Shown here in pieces: positions 1-8,448 of a stretch of 64,000 bases of DNA. The DNA is from Nocardioides zhouii (GTDB lineage Bacteria; Actinomycetota; Actinomycetes; Propionibacteriales; Nocardioidaceae). Location of the stretch: assembly GCF_004137345.1 (NCBI RefSeq), contig NZ_SDWV01000004.1, forward strand, positions 186,001 to 250,000, in the 5' to 3' direction. Under the pieces are notes generated by a model. That model did no database searches. It was given only the letters and a program-made list of their open reading frames with translations, and had not been told where the DNA came from. Numbering within the stretch: the stretch's first letter is position 1; every line of letters starts with the position of its first letter. Both the position numbers and the translations under genes were made by a program.

Positions 1-772
1 AGGTGTCGACCTGGGTCGCGTGCTTGGCCAGCGCATCCATCTTGCGCTGCACGGTCGTCGACCCGTCGACCTTCGCGCTGATCAGCTCGTCGGGCGTGAC
101 GAACGGCGGCAGCTTGTCGTCCGGCTCCATGCCCTTGAAGGTCTCGGTGTCGCCCGACTCGCGCAGCTTGCGCAGGCTCTCGCGCATCCGCGACTCGCTC
201 ATCGCGGTCCAGTAGATCTTCGCGACGTCGTGCGGCTCCCCGAGGTCGAGGCGGTAGGACGGCGCGGCCGCGAGCTGGGAGGCGTACATCGCGACGCGGT
301 GGGCCTGGATGTGGTCGGGGTGGCCGTAGCCGCCGAACTGGTCGTACGTCACCAGGACCTGCGGGCGCACCTCGCGGATGATCGCGACCAGCTCGTCGGC
401 GGCCTCGATGATGTCGGTGGTCCAGAACGCGTTGTCGGGGAGCGTCTCGGCCGCGATGGCGTGGCCGTCCTCGTGCCAGGCCATGCCGGAGTCGTGGAAG
501 CGGCCGAAGCCGCCGAGGAAGCGGTGGTCGGTGACGCCGAGGACAGCCATCGCGTCGTCGAGCTCGCCACGTCGGTGGTCGCCGAGCCCGCCCTTGTCGT
601 CGTACGCGAGGTGGGACAGGTCGGGGACGAGGACCTCGCCCATCTCGCCGGCGGTGCAGGTCACCAGGGTGACGCCGATGCCCTCGTCGACGTAGCGCGC
701 CATCGTGGCGCCGTTGTTGATGCACTCGTCGTCGGGGTGGGCGTGGACGAGCAGCAGGCGATGGTCGGTCAT
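1..772 (-). CDS. mshB: MshB-like mycothiol biosynthesis deacetylase, 3' end outside window
   Basis: Encodes an N-acetyl-GlcN-inositol deacetylase of the LmbE/PIG-L family, the step that frees the amine during mycothiol synthesis in the cytoplasm. The reading frame starts at ATG (770-772) and runs open to the left window edge, giving about 257 residues. The zinc-site motif AHPDDE is at residues 11-16 and the second ligand motif HPDH at 151-154, in the order typical of the family. NGATMARY, GEMGEV and FGRFHDSGM segments match MshB rather than the related mycothiol-conjugate amidase Mca; this subtype call is from family knowledge. Only the C-terminal end is missing. The next gene on the same strand begins downstream of the window, so operon partners on that side are unknown. 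Confidence 0.9.
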   Translation of the reverse strand, partial: MTDHRLLLVHAHPDDECINNGATMARYVDEGIGVTLVTCTAGEMGEVLVPDLSHLAYDDKGGLGDHRRGELDDAMAVLGVTDHRFLGGFGRFHDSGMAWHEDGHAIAAETLPDNAFWTTDIIEAADELVAIIREVRPQVLVTYDQFGGYGHPDHIQAHRVAMYASQLAAAPSYRLDLGEPHDVAKIYWTAMSESRMRESLRKLRESGDTETFKGMEPDDKLPPFVTPDELISAKVDGSTTVQRKMDALAKHATQVDT

Positions 773-777
773 GGCTC

Positions 778-1080
778 TCAGCCTAGGTCTGGGCGCTTGA
801 TCCGCTTCGGCGCCATCGGCAGGTGCAACGGCGGGAGCGGGGCGATCTGTTCCGCGCCGGCCACCTCGTCCTCGTCGAGCCAGCCGTCGTGGGTGTCGAC
901 GAGGACCTCGAGCATGAAGCCCGGAGCGTCGGTGACCACCGCCCACGGGTGGCCCTCGTCGTCGTCCTCCCCGGCCAGCCGCTCCCGCTCGGCCCGCGCC
1001 TCGAAGCCGTCCGTACGCAGCCGCGCGACGACCGCCTGCGCGTCGTCCTCCTCGAAGAAGATCGCCCTCACGGAAGTCAT
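778..1080 (-). CDS. Small conserved-type hypothetical protein next to mshB
   Basis: A 100-residue cytoplasmic protein with no signal peptide or membrane segment. The start chosen is ATG at 1078-1080, opening MTSVRAIFFEEDD; longer versions reach back into the inverted-repeat element and are unlikely. The first half reads like a small alpha/beta fold for ratio-like or numeric sensing (VRAIFFEEDDAQAVVARL), the middle is acidic (GEDDDEGHPWAVV), and the tail is proline-rich and basic. It ends 5 bp before the mshB start on the same strand, so the two are probably co-transcribed. I do not recognise a named family, and no function is assigned. Confidence 0.6.
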   Translation of the reverse strand: MTSVRAIFFEEDDAQAVVARLRTDGFEARAERERLAGEDDDEGHPWAVVTDAPGFMLEVLVDTHDGWLDEDEVAGAEQIAPLPPLHLPMAPKRIKRPDLG

Positions 1081-1143
1081 TCTCCACCCGCCATCCCCTG
1101 CCGCCTCCGCCCCTCCTCCCCAAGGCCCGTCCCGACCCACCCC

Positions 1144-1206
1144 GATAGTCCGCTGCGAATGGCCGGTGAAATCGGCCCGGGGACCAGTCATCTGCAGCGG
1201 ACTATC
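1144..1206. repeat. 63-bp inverted-repeat element, copy 1
   Basis: Perfect 13-bp arms GATAGTCCGCTGC (1144-1156) and GCAGCGGACTATC (1194-1206) enclose 37 bp. A second copy of identical length lies at 2365-2427 in the same orientation, and the inner bases are also largely conserved (GGCCGGTG, GGCCCGGGGACC, GTCATCT). The two copies bracket the gene at 1215-2342. The transcript could fold into a long hairpin. Confidence 0.85.
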
Positions 1207-1214
1207 CCGAAGGG

Positions 1215-2342
1215 GTGTCGACGGCTGCGCTGACCAACCTCGCGACCAGGCCGCTGGAGGTCCACAGGGAAGGCCGCTGGGGGCTTGTCCACAGGTACGC
1301 CGTCACGCCCCGCCCGATTGTCGTACCGCCGTCATGGGGTCGTCCCGTGGAGCGACATCAGTGGGACCCCAGGACGGAACGCCCCGGCGACCTGGTCGCC
1401 CCGGTACGCCTGGATCGGACGGGCGCGTCGGGCCCGACCACGCACCAGGCGGCCGGACGCCAGTGGCGGCAGACGTCGTCGGGGATGTACGTCCCGGCCA
1501 GCGCACCGGACCACGTCGACCAGCGCATCCTCGAGCAGGGCAGCCGGATCCGCTCGTACGGCGCAGTGACCGCGTGGGCCGGGCTGCGGTGGCGAGGCGC
1601 GAGCTTCTTCGACGGGACGGCGTCGGGCGGCGAGATGCTCCCGATCCCCCTGGTCACCGGACCCCACGAGCTGCGTCCCGACCGGCGGGTGGTCATCACC
1701 AAGACCCAGCTGGCGCCCACCGAGCGCGAGCTCGTCGACGGGATCTGGGTCGCCACCGCCGACCGGTCCGTGTTCGACGAGGTGATCCGGCACGGCGAAC
1801 GACGCCAGGGCATCGTCGACGTCGAGATGGCGATCGCCGCCGGGCTGCTGACAGTCTCGGACTTCCGTTCGTACGTCGACGGGCGCAACGCGTGGACCGG
1901 CGTGGGCCTCGCCCGTGCCGCCGCAGGCGCGGCCGGGCTGGGCTGCCGCTCGCCGCAGGAGGTCCGGATGGTGCTCGTCTGGATGTGGGACGCAGACCTG
2001 CCGCGACCGCTGTGCAACGTCCCGCTCTTCGATCGCGACGAACGACTGATCGCCATCGTCGACCTGCTCGACGTGGAGGCCGGGTGCGTCGGGGAGTACC
2101 AGGGCGCCGACCACAAGGAGGGCGAGCGCCACCGACGTGACGTGGCACGGGAGCAGAAGCTGCGCGACCACCGACTGGAGTGCTTCGAGGTCGTGGGCGG
2201 TGACATGCAGGACCGCGAACTGGTCGCCAAGCGCATGGTGGCCGCGCGCGAGCGCTCGCGCTTCGAGCCACCGTCGCGCCGTACGTGGACCCTGCGCCAC
2301 CCTGCGTGGTGGGCCGAGTGGGCCGCCGAGCGCGGACTGTGA
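1215..2342 (+). CDS. AbiEi/DUF559-like protein with C-terminal PD-(D/E)XK nuclease-type fold
   Basis: A 375-residue protein of a type common and often multicopy in actinobacteria. The middle part (SSGMYVP, DQRILEQG, GAVTAWAGLRW) resembles the N-terminal DNA-binding part of AbiEi-type proteins. The C-terminal third carries the pattern expected of a Vsr/DUF559 nuclease fold: IAIVDLLD, then GEYQGADH, then a helix rich in Arg/Lys and a closing strand (LECFEVVGGD). The usual E-x-K lysine is not obvious; Gln follows Glu-Tyr, so nuclease activity is uncertain. GTG at 1215 lies only 9 bp after repeat copy 1; a second in-frame GTG at 1347 may be the true start. The gene is bracketed by the two 63-bp elements, which suggests it moved or is maintained with them. 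Confidence 0.7.
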   Translation: MSTAALTNLATRPLEVHREGRWGLVHRYAVTPRPIVVPPSWGRPVERHQWDPRTERPGDLVAPVRLDRTGASGPTTHQAAGRQWRQTSSGMYVPASAPDHVDQRILEQGSRIRSYGAVTAWAGLRWRGASFFDGTASGGEMLPIPLVTGPHELRPDRRVVITKTQLAPTERELVDGIWVATADRSVFDEVIRHGERRQGIVDVEMAIAAGLLTVSDFRSYVDGRNAWTGVGLARAAAGAAGLGCRSPQEVRMVLVWMWDADLPRPLCNVPLFDRDERLIAIVDLLDVEAGCVGEYQGADHKEGERHRRDVAREQKLRDHRLECFEVVGGDMQDRELVAKRMVAARERSRFEPPSRRTWTLRHPAWWAEWAAERGL

Positions 2343-2364
2343 CGTTCCCCTGTGGACGCCCGGG

Positions 2365-2427
2365 GATAGTCCGCTGCATTCGGCCGGTGTTCCGGGCCCG
2401 GGGACCGGTCATCTGCAGCGGACTATC
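2365..2427. repeat. 63-bp inverted-repeat element, copy 2
   Basis: Same 13-bp arms as copy 1: GATAGTCCGCTGC at 2365-2377 and GCAGCGGACTATC at 2415-2427. Here the arm match extends one base inward on each side of the left arm (A at 2378 pairs with T at 2414). It lies 22 bp after the stop of the nuclease-fold gene, where it could also end transcription. Confidence 0.85.
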
Positions 2428-2468
2428 GGGGTGGGGTGTGGAGGCTCGCGGATGGCTAGGGTCGGGGG

Positions 2469-3575
2469 GTGTCGACCGCCTCGGAGTCCCCGTACGTGCA
2501 GGGGGTGCACCTGCAGCGCACCGACGAGAACGTGCGCGAGATCGAGGCGCTGGCCGCGGTGCTGGGCGAGCCGACGGGGCTGGACGGGGTGCTGGGCGAC
2601 CTCAAGTACGCCGTACGCCGGGCGCGGGTCGTGCCGCGCCTGCTCGGGCGGGCGGTGCGCGAGGCCTACCGCTGGGACGCGTACGACGAGCGCGACGACC
2701 AGTGGTACCCCCAGGGCATCTCGACGAGCGCCGACTCCTCCGACACCGAGGACATCAGCGGTCGCAAGGTCGTCGTGACCACGTGGTACTCGACCGGCAA
2801 GGACGGGATCAAGCGCGGGTCGCGGGTGACGTTCGTCGACCTCGACTCGGGGACGTACCGCCACGTCCTGCTGGTCTCCCCGGTCTTCGACAAGGCCGGC
2901 CACCTGGTCCTCAAGCCGATGAGCATCCACGCCGGCGGCATCGTGTGGGCCGGGCCCTACCTCCACATCGCGGCCACCAGCCGCGGCTTCGTGACGGCCC
3001 GCGTCGACGACATCATGCGGGTGGCCGGCGATGACGACCAGCCGGACGAGCTCGGCCTCGACGGCACCCGGCTCCACGCCTTCGGCCACCGCTACGTCCT
3101 GCCGGTGCGGTTCACCTACCAGGCGTTCACCGACGAGGGACACGAGAAGCTCCGCTACTCCTTCACGTCGCTCGACCGGCGCTCGGACCCGCCCGCGCTG
3201 ATCGCCGGGGAGTACGCCGCCGGCCCGAAGGCCACGACGCGGCTGGCGCGCTACCCCCTCGACCCGGAGACCTGGCAGCTCGCCGTCGGTGACGACGGCT
3301 TCTCCCGACCGCTGGCGCTCGACGACGGCGGGGTGCGGCAGATGCAGGGCGCCGTCATCGCGGGCGGTCGCTTCCACGTCACCGTGTCGCACGGCCCATG
3401 GATGCCCGGCACTGTCTGCGCCGGCGAACCCGGGTCGATGCGGGTCCACCGCTGGGCGCTGCCGATGGGACCGGAGGACCTCAGCTACTGGCCCTCGACC
3501 GACCGGATCTGGTCGGTCACCGAGCACCCGCGCCGGCGCTGGATCGTGGCGATGGACCGGTCCTCCTTCGACTGA
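2469..3575 (+). CDS. Conserved hypothetical protein, beta-propeller-like, no signal peptide
   Basis: A 368-residue protein starting at GTG 2469. Residues about 75-340 have repeated beta-strand-rich blocks (QWYPQGISTSADSSD, KVVVTTWYS, YRHVLLVSPVF, IHAGGIVWAGPYLHIAAT) like a family seen as secreted proteins in Streptomyces that may fold as a beta-propeller. Unlike those relatives no signal peptide is visible: the first 70 residues are a charged, helical, soluble-looking region. The function of the family is not known to me. It is followed by a hairpin region and then a convergent thioesterase gene, so it is likely transcribed alone. Confidence 0.75.
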   Translation: MSTASESPYVQGVHLQRTDENVREIEALAAVLGEPTGLDGVLGDLKYAVRRARVVPRLLGRAVREAYRWDAYDERDDQWYPQGISTSADSSDTEDISGRKVVVTTWYSTGKDGIKRGSRVTFVDLDSGTYRHVLLVSPVFDKAGHLVLKPMSIHAGGIVWAGPYLHIAATSRGFVTARVDDIMRVAGDDDQPDELGLDGTRLHAFGHRYVLPVRFTYQAFTDEGHEKLRYSFTSLDRRSDPPALIAGEYAAGPKATTRLARYPLDPETWQLAVGDDGFSRPLALDDGGVRQMQGAVIAGGRFHVTVSHGPWMPGTVCAGEPGSMRVHRWALPMGPEDLSYWPSTDRIWSVTEHPRRRWIVAMDRSSFD

Positions 3576-3598
3576 CCCCCGCCCGCACTGGGCCTGGT

Positions 3599-3677
3599 GT
3601 CTCTCGGAGACTCAAGGCCCGTCGAGCGACGCGACACGCCCGAGATGCACGTTGAGTCTCTGGGCGACTCAAGGGCA
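3599..3677. terminator. Hairpin repeats between convergent genes
   Basis: Inverted repeat GAGACTCAA (3608-3616) / TTGAGTCTC (3653-3661) with smaller stems at each end (GTCTC-TCG-GAGAC at 3600-3612 and GAGTC-GACTC at 3655-3671). It sits between two converging genes and could terminate both. The two ends also resemble each other as direct repeats ending in ACTCAAG. Confidence 0.45.
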
Positions 3678-3686
3678 ATGCGCAGG

Positions 3687-4493
3687 TCAGCCGCGGGGCT
3701 GCATGGCGAGCTGCCGGCTCTGCGCGACGAGCCGCCCGGCCGAGTCCCAGACCTCGCAGTCCTCCTCGAACATCCCGCCAGCGACGTTGCGGGTGCGGTG
3801 CGACACCTTCAGCCAGCCGGCCGCGGGGACCGCGCGCACGTGGACCGTGAGCTCGAGGGTCGGCGCCCAGCCGGGACGTCCGAGGTCGAAGGTGACCGGC
3901 GGCAGCGCGTCGCAGACCATCAGCAGGCCGACCGGGTCGACCTCGTGGCCGTCGGCCATCCGGAACCACGCCTGGATGTGGCCGTTGCCGCTCGGTGCAC
4001 CCATCGCCCAGCCCACGCACGCGGGGTCGAAGCGCAGGTCGAAGCGCTCCATCAGCGGCGCGATCCGGCGGACCTCCTCGGGCGCCATGGTGCCGGGCAC
4101 GCACTCCTCGATCGGCGGGATGGTCGGCTCAGTGGCGGTCGTGCCCACGTCGGTGGGCATCGCCCGCAGGTCGCCGTACGTCGCCAGCGCGGTGATCCGG
4201 GTGGCACCCTCCTGGCCGAGCTCGGCGGCAACGGTCGCGACACTGCCGCCCTCGCGCAGCACCCGGGTCGAGACCTGCGCGGGACCGGGCGTGGAGGCGG
4301 AGAGGTAGTAGGCGCTGACCGCGAGCGGGTGCGGCTTGGCCGGCACGGTCTCGGCGATCGCCTTGCCGATCAGGCCGAGCAGGTAGCCGCCGTTGACGCC
4401 GCCGCCGACGACCCAGCCGGGATCGAGCTCGGCGCCGAAGAGGCCGTCGCCGGTCGCGGTCAGGGACGTGTGCGTGTCCCACTCTGAAGCCAT
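3687..4493 (-). CDS. Acyl-CoA thioesterase family protein (double hotdog)
   Basis: A 268-residue cytoplasmic protein with the two-hotdog architecture of TesB-like/4HBT_3 thioesterases, which hydrolyse acyl-CoA thioesters. The N-terminal hotdog has GGGVNGGYLLGLIGKA near residues 30-45, followed by a strand reading PLAVSAYYLS. The second hotdog includes DPVGLLMVCDALPP and ends with the strand pair WLKVSHRTRNV / DCEVWDSAGRLVAQSRQLA, the classic closing motif. The substrate chain length cannot be read from the sequence. It starts at ATG 4493 and converges on the hypothetical gene to its left; a GH43-like gene lies 25 bp upstream on the same strand. Confidence 0.85.
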   Translation of the reverse strand: MASEWDTHTSLTATGDGLFGAELDPGWVVGGGVNGGYLLGLIGKAIAETVPAKPHPLAVSAYYLSASTPGPAQVSTRVLREGGSVATVAAELGQEGATRITALATYGDLRAMPTDVGTTATEPTIPPIEECVPGTMAPEEVRRIAPLMERFDLRFDPACVGWAMGAPSGNGHIQAWFRMADGHEVDPVGLLMVCDALPPVTFDLGRPGWAPTLELTVHVRAVPAAGWLKVSHRTRNVAGGMFEEDCEVWDSAGRLVAQSRQLAMQPRG

Positions 4494-4518
4494 CCCCAGA
4501 GCCTAGGACGGCCAAGCG

Positions 4519-5568
4519 TCAGGGAGCCCGGAGCCAGTCGGTGACCTCGGGCACACCGCCGACCCAGCCCAGCTCGGCGGCGTACATCGCCCGGATCCCG
4601 CGCTGTCGCGGCTTGTGGTCCCACTTGCCCGTGCCGGTGCAGGGGAGGTCGGTGCTCCGGCACGTCCAGCCGTGCAGGAAGACCAGCGTCCGGCCGCCGC
4701 TCCCCTCGACGAGGTCGGCACCACCGGGCCCGCACACGCCCGTCGTGTCGACGTCGAGCAGCATCCCGGACTCGGCCGCCGCCCAGTCGAGCAGCGTCAC
4801 CGAGCGCAGCCAGCGGGTGGCATAGCCGCAGCGGGTCCAGTCGCCCTCGGACGTGAGCATCACGTAGCCCTCGGGCCGCTGGGTGACGACGGGGTTCTCG
4901 AGCACCCCCTGTGACCGCACGAGCTCGAGGCTGGTCGCCCCGGGCGCCACGCGCTGACCGCTCGGCGCAAGCGCCACGATCCGTACGGTCGAGGGGATGC
5001 GGTCGGTCTTGTAGAGGAGGTACGCCGTCCCGTCGGCGTCGCGGAAGAAGGACGGGTCGATCACGCCGGCTCGCGGGAGGGTCGGGTCGCGGGGCAGCAG
5101 CGGGTCCTGCGCGGTCGGCGTACGGGCGTAGGTCGGGCACACCAGCGGCGCCCGACCGACCGGGCGGAACGGTCCGCGGGCGGAGTCGGAGCGCGCGACC
5201 CCGACGCACCGGCCGGTCTCGCCGATCCCGCGCACGGGCGTGGCGTAGTAGAGGAGCCACTGGCCCTCGACGCGGGCGACGTCGACGGCCCAGATCCCGC
5301 CGTCGCGCGACCAGGTCGGCCGGTGAGTGAGCAGCCCGGGACCGCGACGCCACGGTCCGTCGGCGCTGCGCGACCAGGCGTGCGGCACCCGGTCGCCGGT
5401 CGAGTAGGCGACCAGGCCGTTCGGCGTCGCGACGACGGCCGGGTCCGGGAAGTCGAGGTTGAGCACCGGCCGCGGGACCTGCTCGTCCGCGAGCGCCGGA
5501 GCCGCGACCGCCAGGACGGATGCGGTCAGCAGCAGCACGAGCAGGCGGACTGCTCCCCGGTTCGGCAC
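4519..5568 (-). CDS. Secreted glycoside hydrolase family 43-like protein
   Basis: A 349-residue exported protein. The GTG start at 5566-5568 is chosen because it opens a clear signal peptide (VRLLVLLLTASVLAVAAPALA) cut before DEQVPRP; longer versions overlap the P450 gene. The fold looks like a five-bladed GH43/62-type propeller: NLDFPDPAVVATPNGLVAYST near the mature N-terminus supplies the usual first Asp, and GVIDPSFFRDADGTAYLLYK supplies the second Asp-containing blade motif. Such enzymes trim arabinan or xylan side chains outside the cell, but the exact sugar is unknown. It lies 19 bp after the P450 stop, so the two are likely co-transcribed. Confidence 0.75.
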   Translation of the reverse strand: MPNRGAVRLLVLLLTASVLAVAAPALADEQVPRPVLNLDFPDPAVVATPNGLVAYSTGDRVPHAWSRSADGPWRRGPGLLTHRPTWSRDGGIWAVDVARVEGQWLLYYATPVRGIGETGRCVGVARSDSARGPFRPVGRAPLVCPTYARTPTAQDPLLPRDPTLPRAGVIDPSFFRDADGTAYLLYKTDRIPSTVRIVALAPSGQRVAPGATSLELVRSQGVLENPVVTQRPEGYVMLTSEGDWTRCGYATRWLRSVTLLDWAAAESGMLLDVDTTGVCGPGGADLVEGSGGRTLVFLHGWTCRSTDLPCTGTGKWDHKPRQRGIRAMYAAELGWVGGVPEVTDWLRAP

Positions 5569-5587
5569 CGGCGGACCGTACCCCGAG

Positions 5588-6877
5588 TCAGGGCCGCAAC
5601 GTGGCCGGAAGCGTCTCGAAGCCGCGCAGGATGCGGGTCTCGCGGCGCCGCGCACCGGGGTCGAGGCGCAGGTCGGGGAACCGGTCCCAGATCGCGCGCA
5701 GCCCGACCTCGCCCTCCATCCGCGCCAGCTGGGCGCCGAGGCAGTGGTGCCGGCCGGCCGAGAACGCGATGTGGTCGCGGGCGTTGGCGCGACCCACGTC
5801 GAAGCGGAGCGGGTCGTCGAAGACCTCCGGGTCGCGGTTGGCGCCACCGAGGATCGCGGTCACCATCGACCCGGCGCGGACCCTCTGGCCGGCGACCTCG
5901 GTGTCGCGCAGCGCCATCCGCCCGGTCAGCAGCACCGGCGGGTCGAGGCGCAGCGCCTCCTCGACGACGTTGGTCCAGAGCGTCGGGTCGGCGACGACGC
6001 GCGCCCGCTCATCGGGATGGTCGTGGAGCAGCGCGATGCCGTTGCCGAGGAGGTTGACCGTCGTCTCGAAGCCGGCCGCGAGGACGAGGCCCGCGGTCGC
6101 CTTGAGCTCGGACTCGCTCAGCCCCGCTCCGTCCTCGCGCACCGCGACCAGCTGGCTCAGCAGGTTGTCGCCCGGCTCGCGGCGCAGGTGCTCGAGGTGG
6201 TCGCCGAGCCAGGCGTCGAAGCGCGCGAGCGCCGCCGACGTCGAGCGGTAGCGGCGCAGCCCCAGTCCGAGGTCGAGGCTCGGCGCTGCCGCCGAGCCGA
6301 AGTCGAGGACCTTGAACCGTTCGGCGTCCGGCACCCCGAGGATCTCCGCGATGACGGTCACCGGGAGCTGCGCGCAGTAGGCCTCGACGAGGTCGACGCT
6401 GCTCGTGGCGCGGGGCTCGAGGTCATCGAGCAGTCCGGCGGCGATCTCCTCCGTACGCTCGCGCAGCCGCTCGACGGCGCGCATCGTGAAGACCCGGGTG
6501 ACGAGCTTGCGGTAGCGCGTGTGGTCGGGCGGCTCGGTCACCAGGAGCGACGGCGGCTTGACCGGGTGGAGGGCGTCGGGCGCGGCCCACCGGCCTATCC
6601 GGCCGAGCAGGCCCTCGTCGGTGGGCGGGCCCGAGCGGAAGTCGTCGCTCGTGAGGAGGTGGCGTACGGAGCTGTGGCTGGTGGCGACGTGGCCGATGCT
6701 CGAGCGGTAGAGCGGACCCTTCGACCGGATCTCCTCGATCAGCCCGAAGACCTCGTCGTCGGAGCCGAGCGAACCGACGCGGATCAGCCGCGCCTGCAGG
6801 TCGCCGCGCGCGGCGGCCCGCTGCAGGAACAGCGTGGGCAGTCCGTGGGCCACGCCCCAGTGGACCGTCGACTTCAT
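5588..6877 (-). CDS. Cytochrome P450
   Basis: A 429-residue soluble heme monooxygenase. The I-helix oxygen-activation motif AGFETT, the ExxR motif (EEALR) and the heme-binding loop FSAGRHHCLGAQLAR with the cysteine near residue 379 are all intact. ATG at 6875-6877 (MKSTVHWG) is preferred over an earlier TTG/GTG that would run into the divergent gene. Electron partners (ferredoxin and its reductase) are not adjacent. The substrate is unknown. It is followed by the GH43-like gene and is divergent from the small membrane-protein gene at 6912. Confidence 0.92.
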   Translation of the reverse strand: MKSTVHWGVAHGLPTLFLQRAAARGDLQARLIRVGSLGSDDEVFGLIEEIRSKGPLYRSSIGHVATSHSSVRHLLTSDDFRSGPPTDEGLLGRIGRWAAPDALHPVKPPSLLVTEPPDHTRYRKLVTRVFTMRAVERLRERTEEIAAGLLDDLEPRATSSVDLVEAYCAQLPVTVIAEILGVPDAERFKVLDFGSAAAPSLDLGLGLRRYRSTSAALARFDAWLGDHLEHLRREPGDNLLSQLVAVREDGAGLSESELKATAGLVLAAGFETTVNLLGNGIALLHDHPDERARVVADPTLWTNVVEEALRLDPPVLLTGRMALRDTEVAGQRVRAGSMVTAILGGANRDPEVFDDPLRFDVGRANARDHIAFSAGRHHCLGAQLARMEGEVGLRAIWDRFPDLRLDPGARRRETRILRGFETLPATLRP

Positions 6878-6911
6878 GCCGCGAGCGTAGCCGCGCCTAG
6901 TGTCTTGCCCC

Positions 6912-7259
6912 ATGGTGCTGGGGAAGTGGCTCGCGATCGACCTCCTGCTCGTCGGTGTCTTCGCGGTGGTCGGGCGACTCAGCCACTACGGCAGCCTGAC
7001 GGTCGGCGGCTGGTGGACGACCGCCTGGCCGTTCCTGGTGGGCACGCTCGTCGCGTGGGCGGTGCTGGTGTCGACCCGTCGGCCGCCGGCGACCATCGGT
7101 GCGGGGCTCGTCGTGTGGGCGGGCGCGCTGGTCGTCGGGATGCTGCTGCGCCAGGCGAGCGGGCAGGGCACCGCCACGCCGTTCGTCGTCGTGGCCACCC
7201 TCGTCCTGGGCGCACTGCTGGTGCTGCCTAGAGTCGGTGCTCGTGTCCGACGCCGCTGA
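6912..7259 (+). CDS. DUF3054 family membrane protein
   Basis: A 115-residue protein with four hydrophobic segments, typical of the small DUF3054 family (start MVLGKWLAIDLLLVGVFAVVGRLSH). ATG at 6912 is preferred to the GTG at 6900. A basic tail (RVGARVRRR) should face the cytoplasm. The function of the family is unknown. Its last 17-23 bases overlap the start of the following transporter gene, so translation may be coupled. Confidence 0.8.
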   Translation: MVLGKWLAIDLLLVGVFAVVGRLSHYGSLTVGGWWTTAWPFLVGTLVAWAVLVSTRRPPATIGAGLVVWAGALVVGMLLRQASGQGTATPFVVVATLVLGALLVLPRVGARVRRR

Positions 7260-8448
7260 CCGCCCCCGCGGTGCCGTCCTCCCCTTCGCCGTCCTCGTCG
7301 CCGCCGTCGTCCTCGTCTCGATCAACCTGCGCCCGGGCGCCTCGTCGCCGGGCGCGGTCCTCGAGGAGGTCCGCCAGGGACTCGGGATGAGCGCCGGAGT
7401 CGCGGGTGCGATGACCGGTCTGCCCGGCCTGTGCTTCGGGGCGGTCGGCGCGCTCGCCGTGGGCTTCGCCCGCAAGGTCGGGATGACCGCGGGCATCGCG
7501 CTCGGCCTCGCCGCCGCCGCACTCGGCCTGATCCTGCGGGCGACGATCGACAGCGAGCCGGCCTTCCTCGTCCTCAGCGTCGTCGCGCTGTCCGGCCTGG
7601 CCGTCGGCAACGTCCTCGTGCCGGCCTGGGTGAAGGCGCACGGACATACCGTCGCGCTGATGACCGTCTACGGCACCGGCCTCGTCGTCGGCGCGACGAT
7701 CGCGTCCCTGGCCACCGCACCCCTCAGCGGCGCCTTCGACTCCTGGCGCGCGGGCCTCGGCACGTGGGGACTGCTTGTCGCGGTGGCCCTGCCGCTGTGG
7801 GCGTGGCTGGCGCTGCGCGAGCGCCGGGCGCCGTCGGAGCACGACGTCAGCGGGGACGCCGCCCCCTCGGGCCGGATCGCCCACTCGCCCACCGCCGTCG
7901 CGCTCACGGTGCTGTTCGGGGTGCAGTCGATGCACGCGTACGTCCAGTTCGGCTGGGTGCCCACGATCTACCGCGACGCCGGTCTCTCGGCGTCCGCCGC
8001 GGGAGCGATGCAGGGCCTGCTGTCGGCCGTCGGGATCATCGGCGCGCTGGCGATGCCGACCGTGATCGCGCGTGGCCGCGGGCTGCGCCCCCTGATGGTC
8101 TCCTTCGGGGTGGCCCTCGCCCTCGGGTACGACGGCCTGCTGCTCGCGCCGGCCACCCTTCCCTGGCTCTGGGCGCTGGCGCTGGGCTTCTCCGGCCTGG
8201 CCTTCCCGACCGCCATCTCGCTCATCACCGCTCGCACGCGCCACCCGTCCGTGACGGCCCAGCTCTCCGGCTTCGTGCAGCCCATCGGGTACGCCCTCGC
8301 TGCGGTCGGGCCCTTCGCGGTCGGGCTCGTCCACGAGGCGACCGACGGATGGTCGCTGGTCCTCGTGCTGCTCGCCCTCACCTCGGTGCCGCTCACCCTT
8401 GCCGGGCTCCGCGTCGCGCGTCCGGCGTACGTCGACGACGAGATCTAG
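7243..8448 (+). CDS. MFS transporter, CynX/NimT type
   Basis: A 401-residue protein with 12 hydrophobic segments and the CynX-family opening (VLVSINLRPGASSPGAVL), which in this family precedes the first helix pair. Such proteins export or import small compounds such as cyanate or 2-nitroimidazole; the substrate here is unknown. Two GTG codons (7237 and 7243) compete as start and either overlaps the DUF3054 gene. The stop overlaps the stop of a convergent small gene by 4 bp. Confidence 0.88.
   Translation: MSDAADRPRGAVLPFAVLVAAVVLVSINLRPGASSPGAVLEEVRQGLGMSAGVAGAMTGLPGLCFGAVGALAVGFARKVGMTAGIALGLAAAALGLILRATIDSEPAFLVLSVVALSGLAVGNVLVPAWVKAHGHTVALMTVYGTGLVVGATIASLATAPLSGAFDSWRAGLGTWGLLVAVALPLWAWLALRERRAPSEHDVSGDAAPSGRIAHSPTAVALTVLFGVQSMHAYVQFGWVPTIYRDAGLSASAAGAMQGLLSAVGIIGALAMPTVIARGRGLRPLMVSFGVALALGYDGLLLAPATLPWLWALALGFSGLAFPTAISLITARTRHPSVTAQLSGFVQPIGYALAAVGPFAVGLVHEATDGWSLVLVLLALTSVPLTLAGLRVARPAYVDDEI

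Noticed and set aside
20..2140. A 706-codon open frame on the + strand across mshB and the nuclease-fold gene
   Set aside because: Arg/Ala/Gly-rich shadow in high-GC DNA with no family-like motifs; it lies antisense to mshB and across the repeat.
5588..7231. A 590-codon + strand open frame opposite the P450 gene
   Set aside because: Antisense shadow; the P450 has all its motifs on the other strand.
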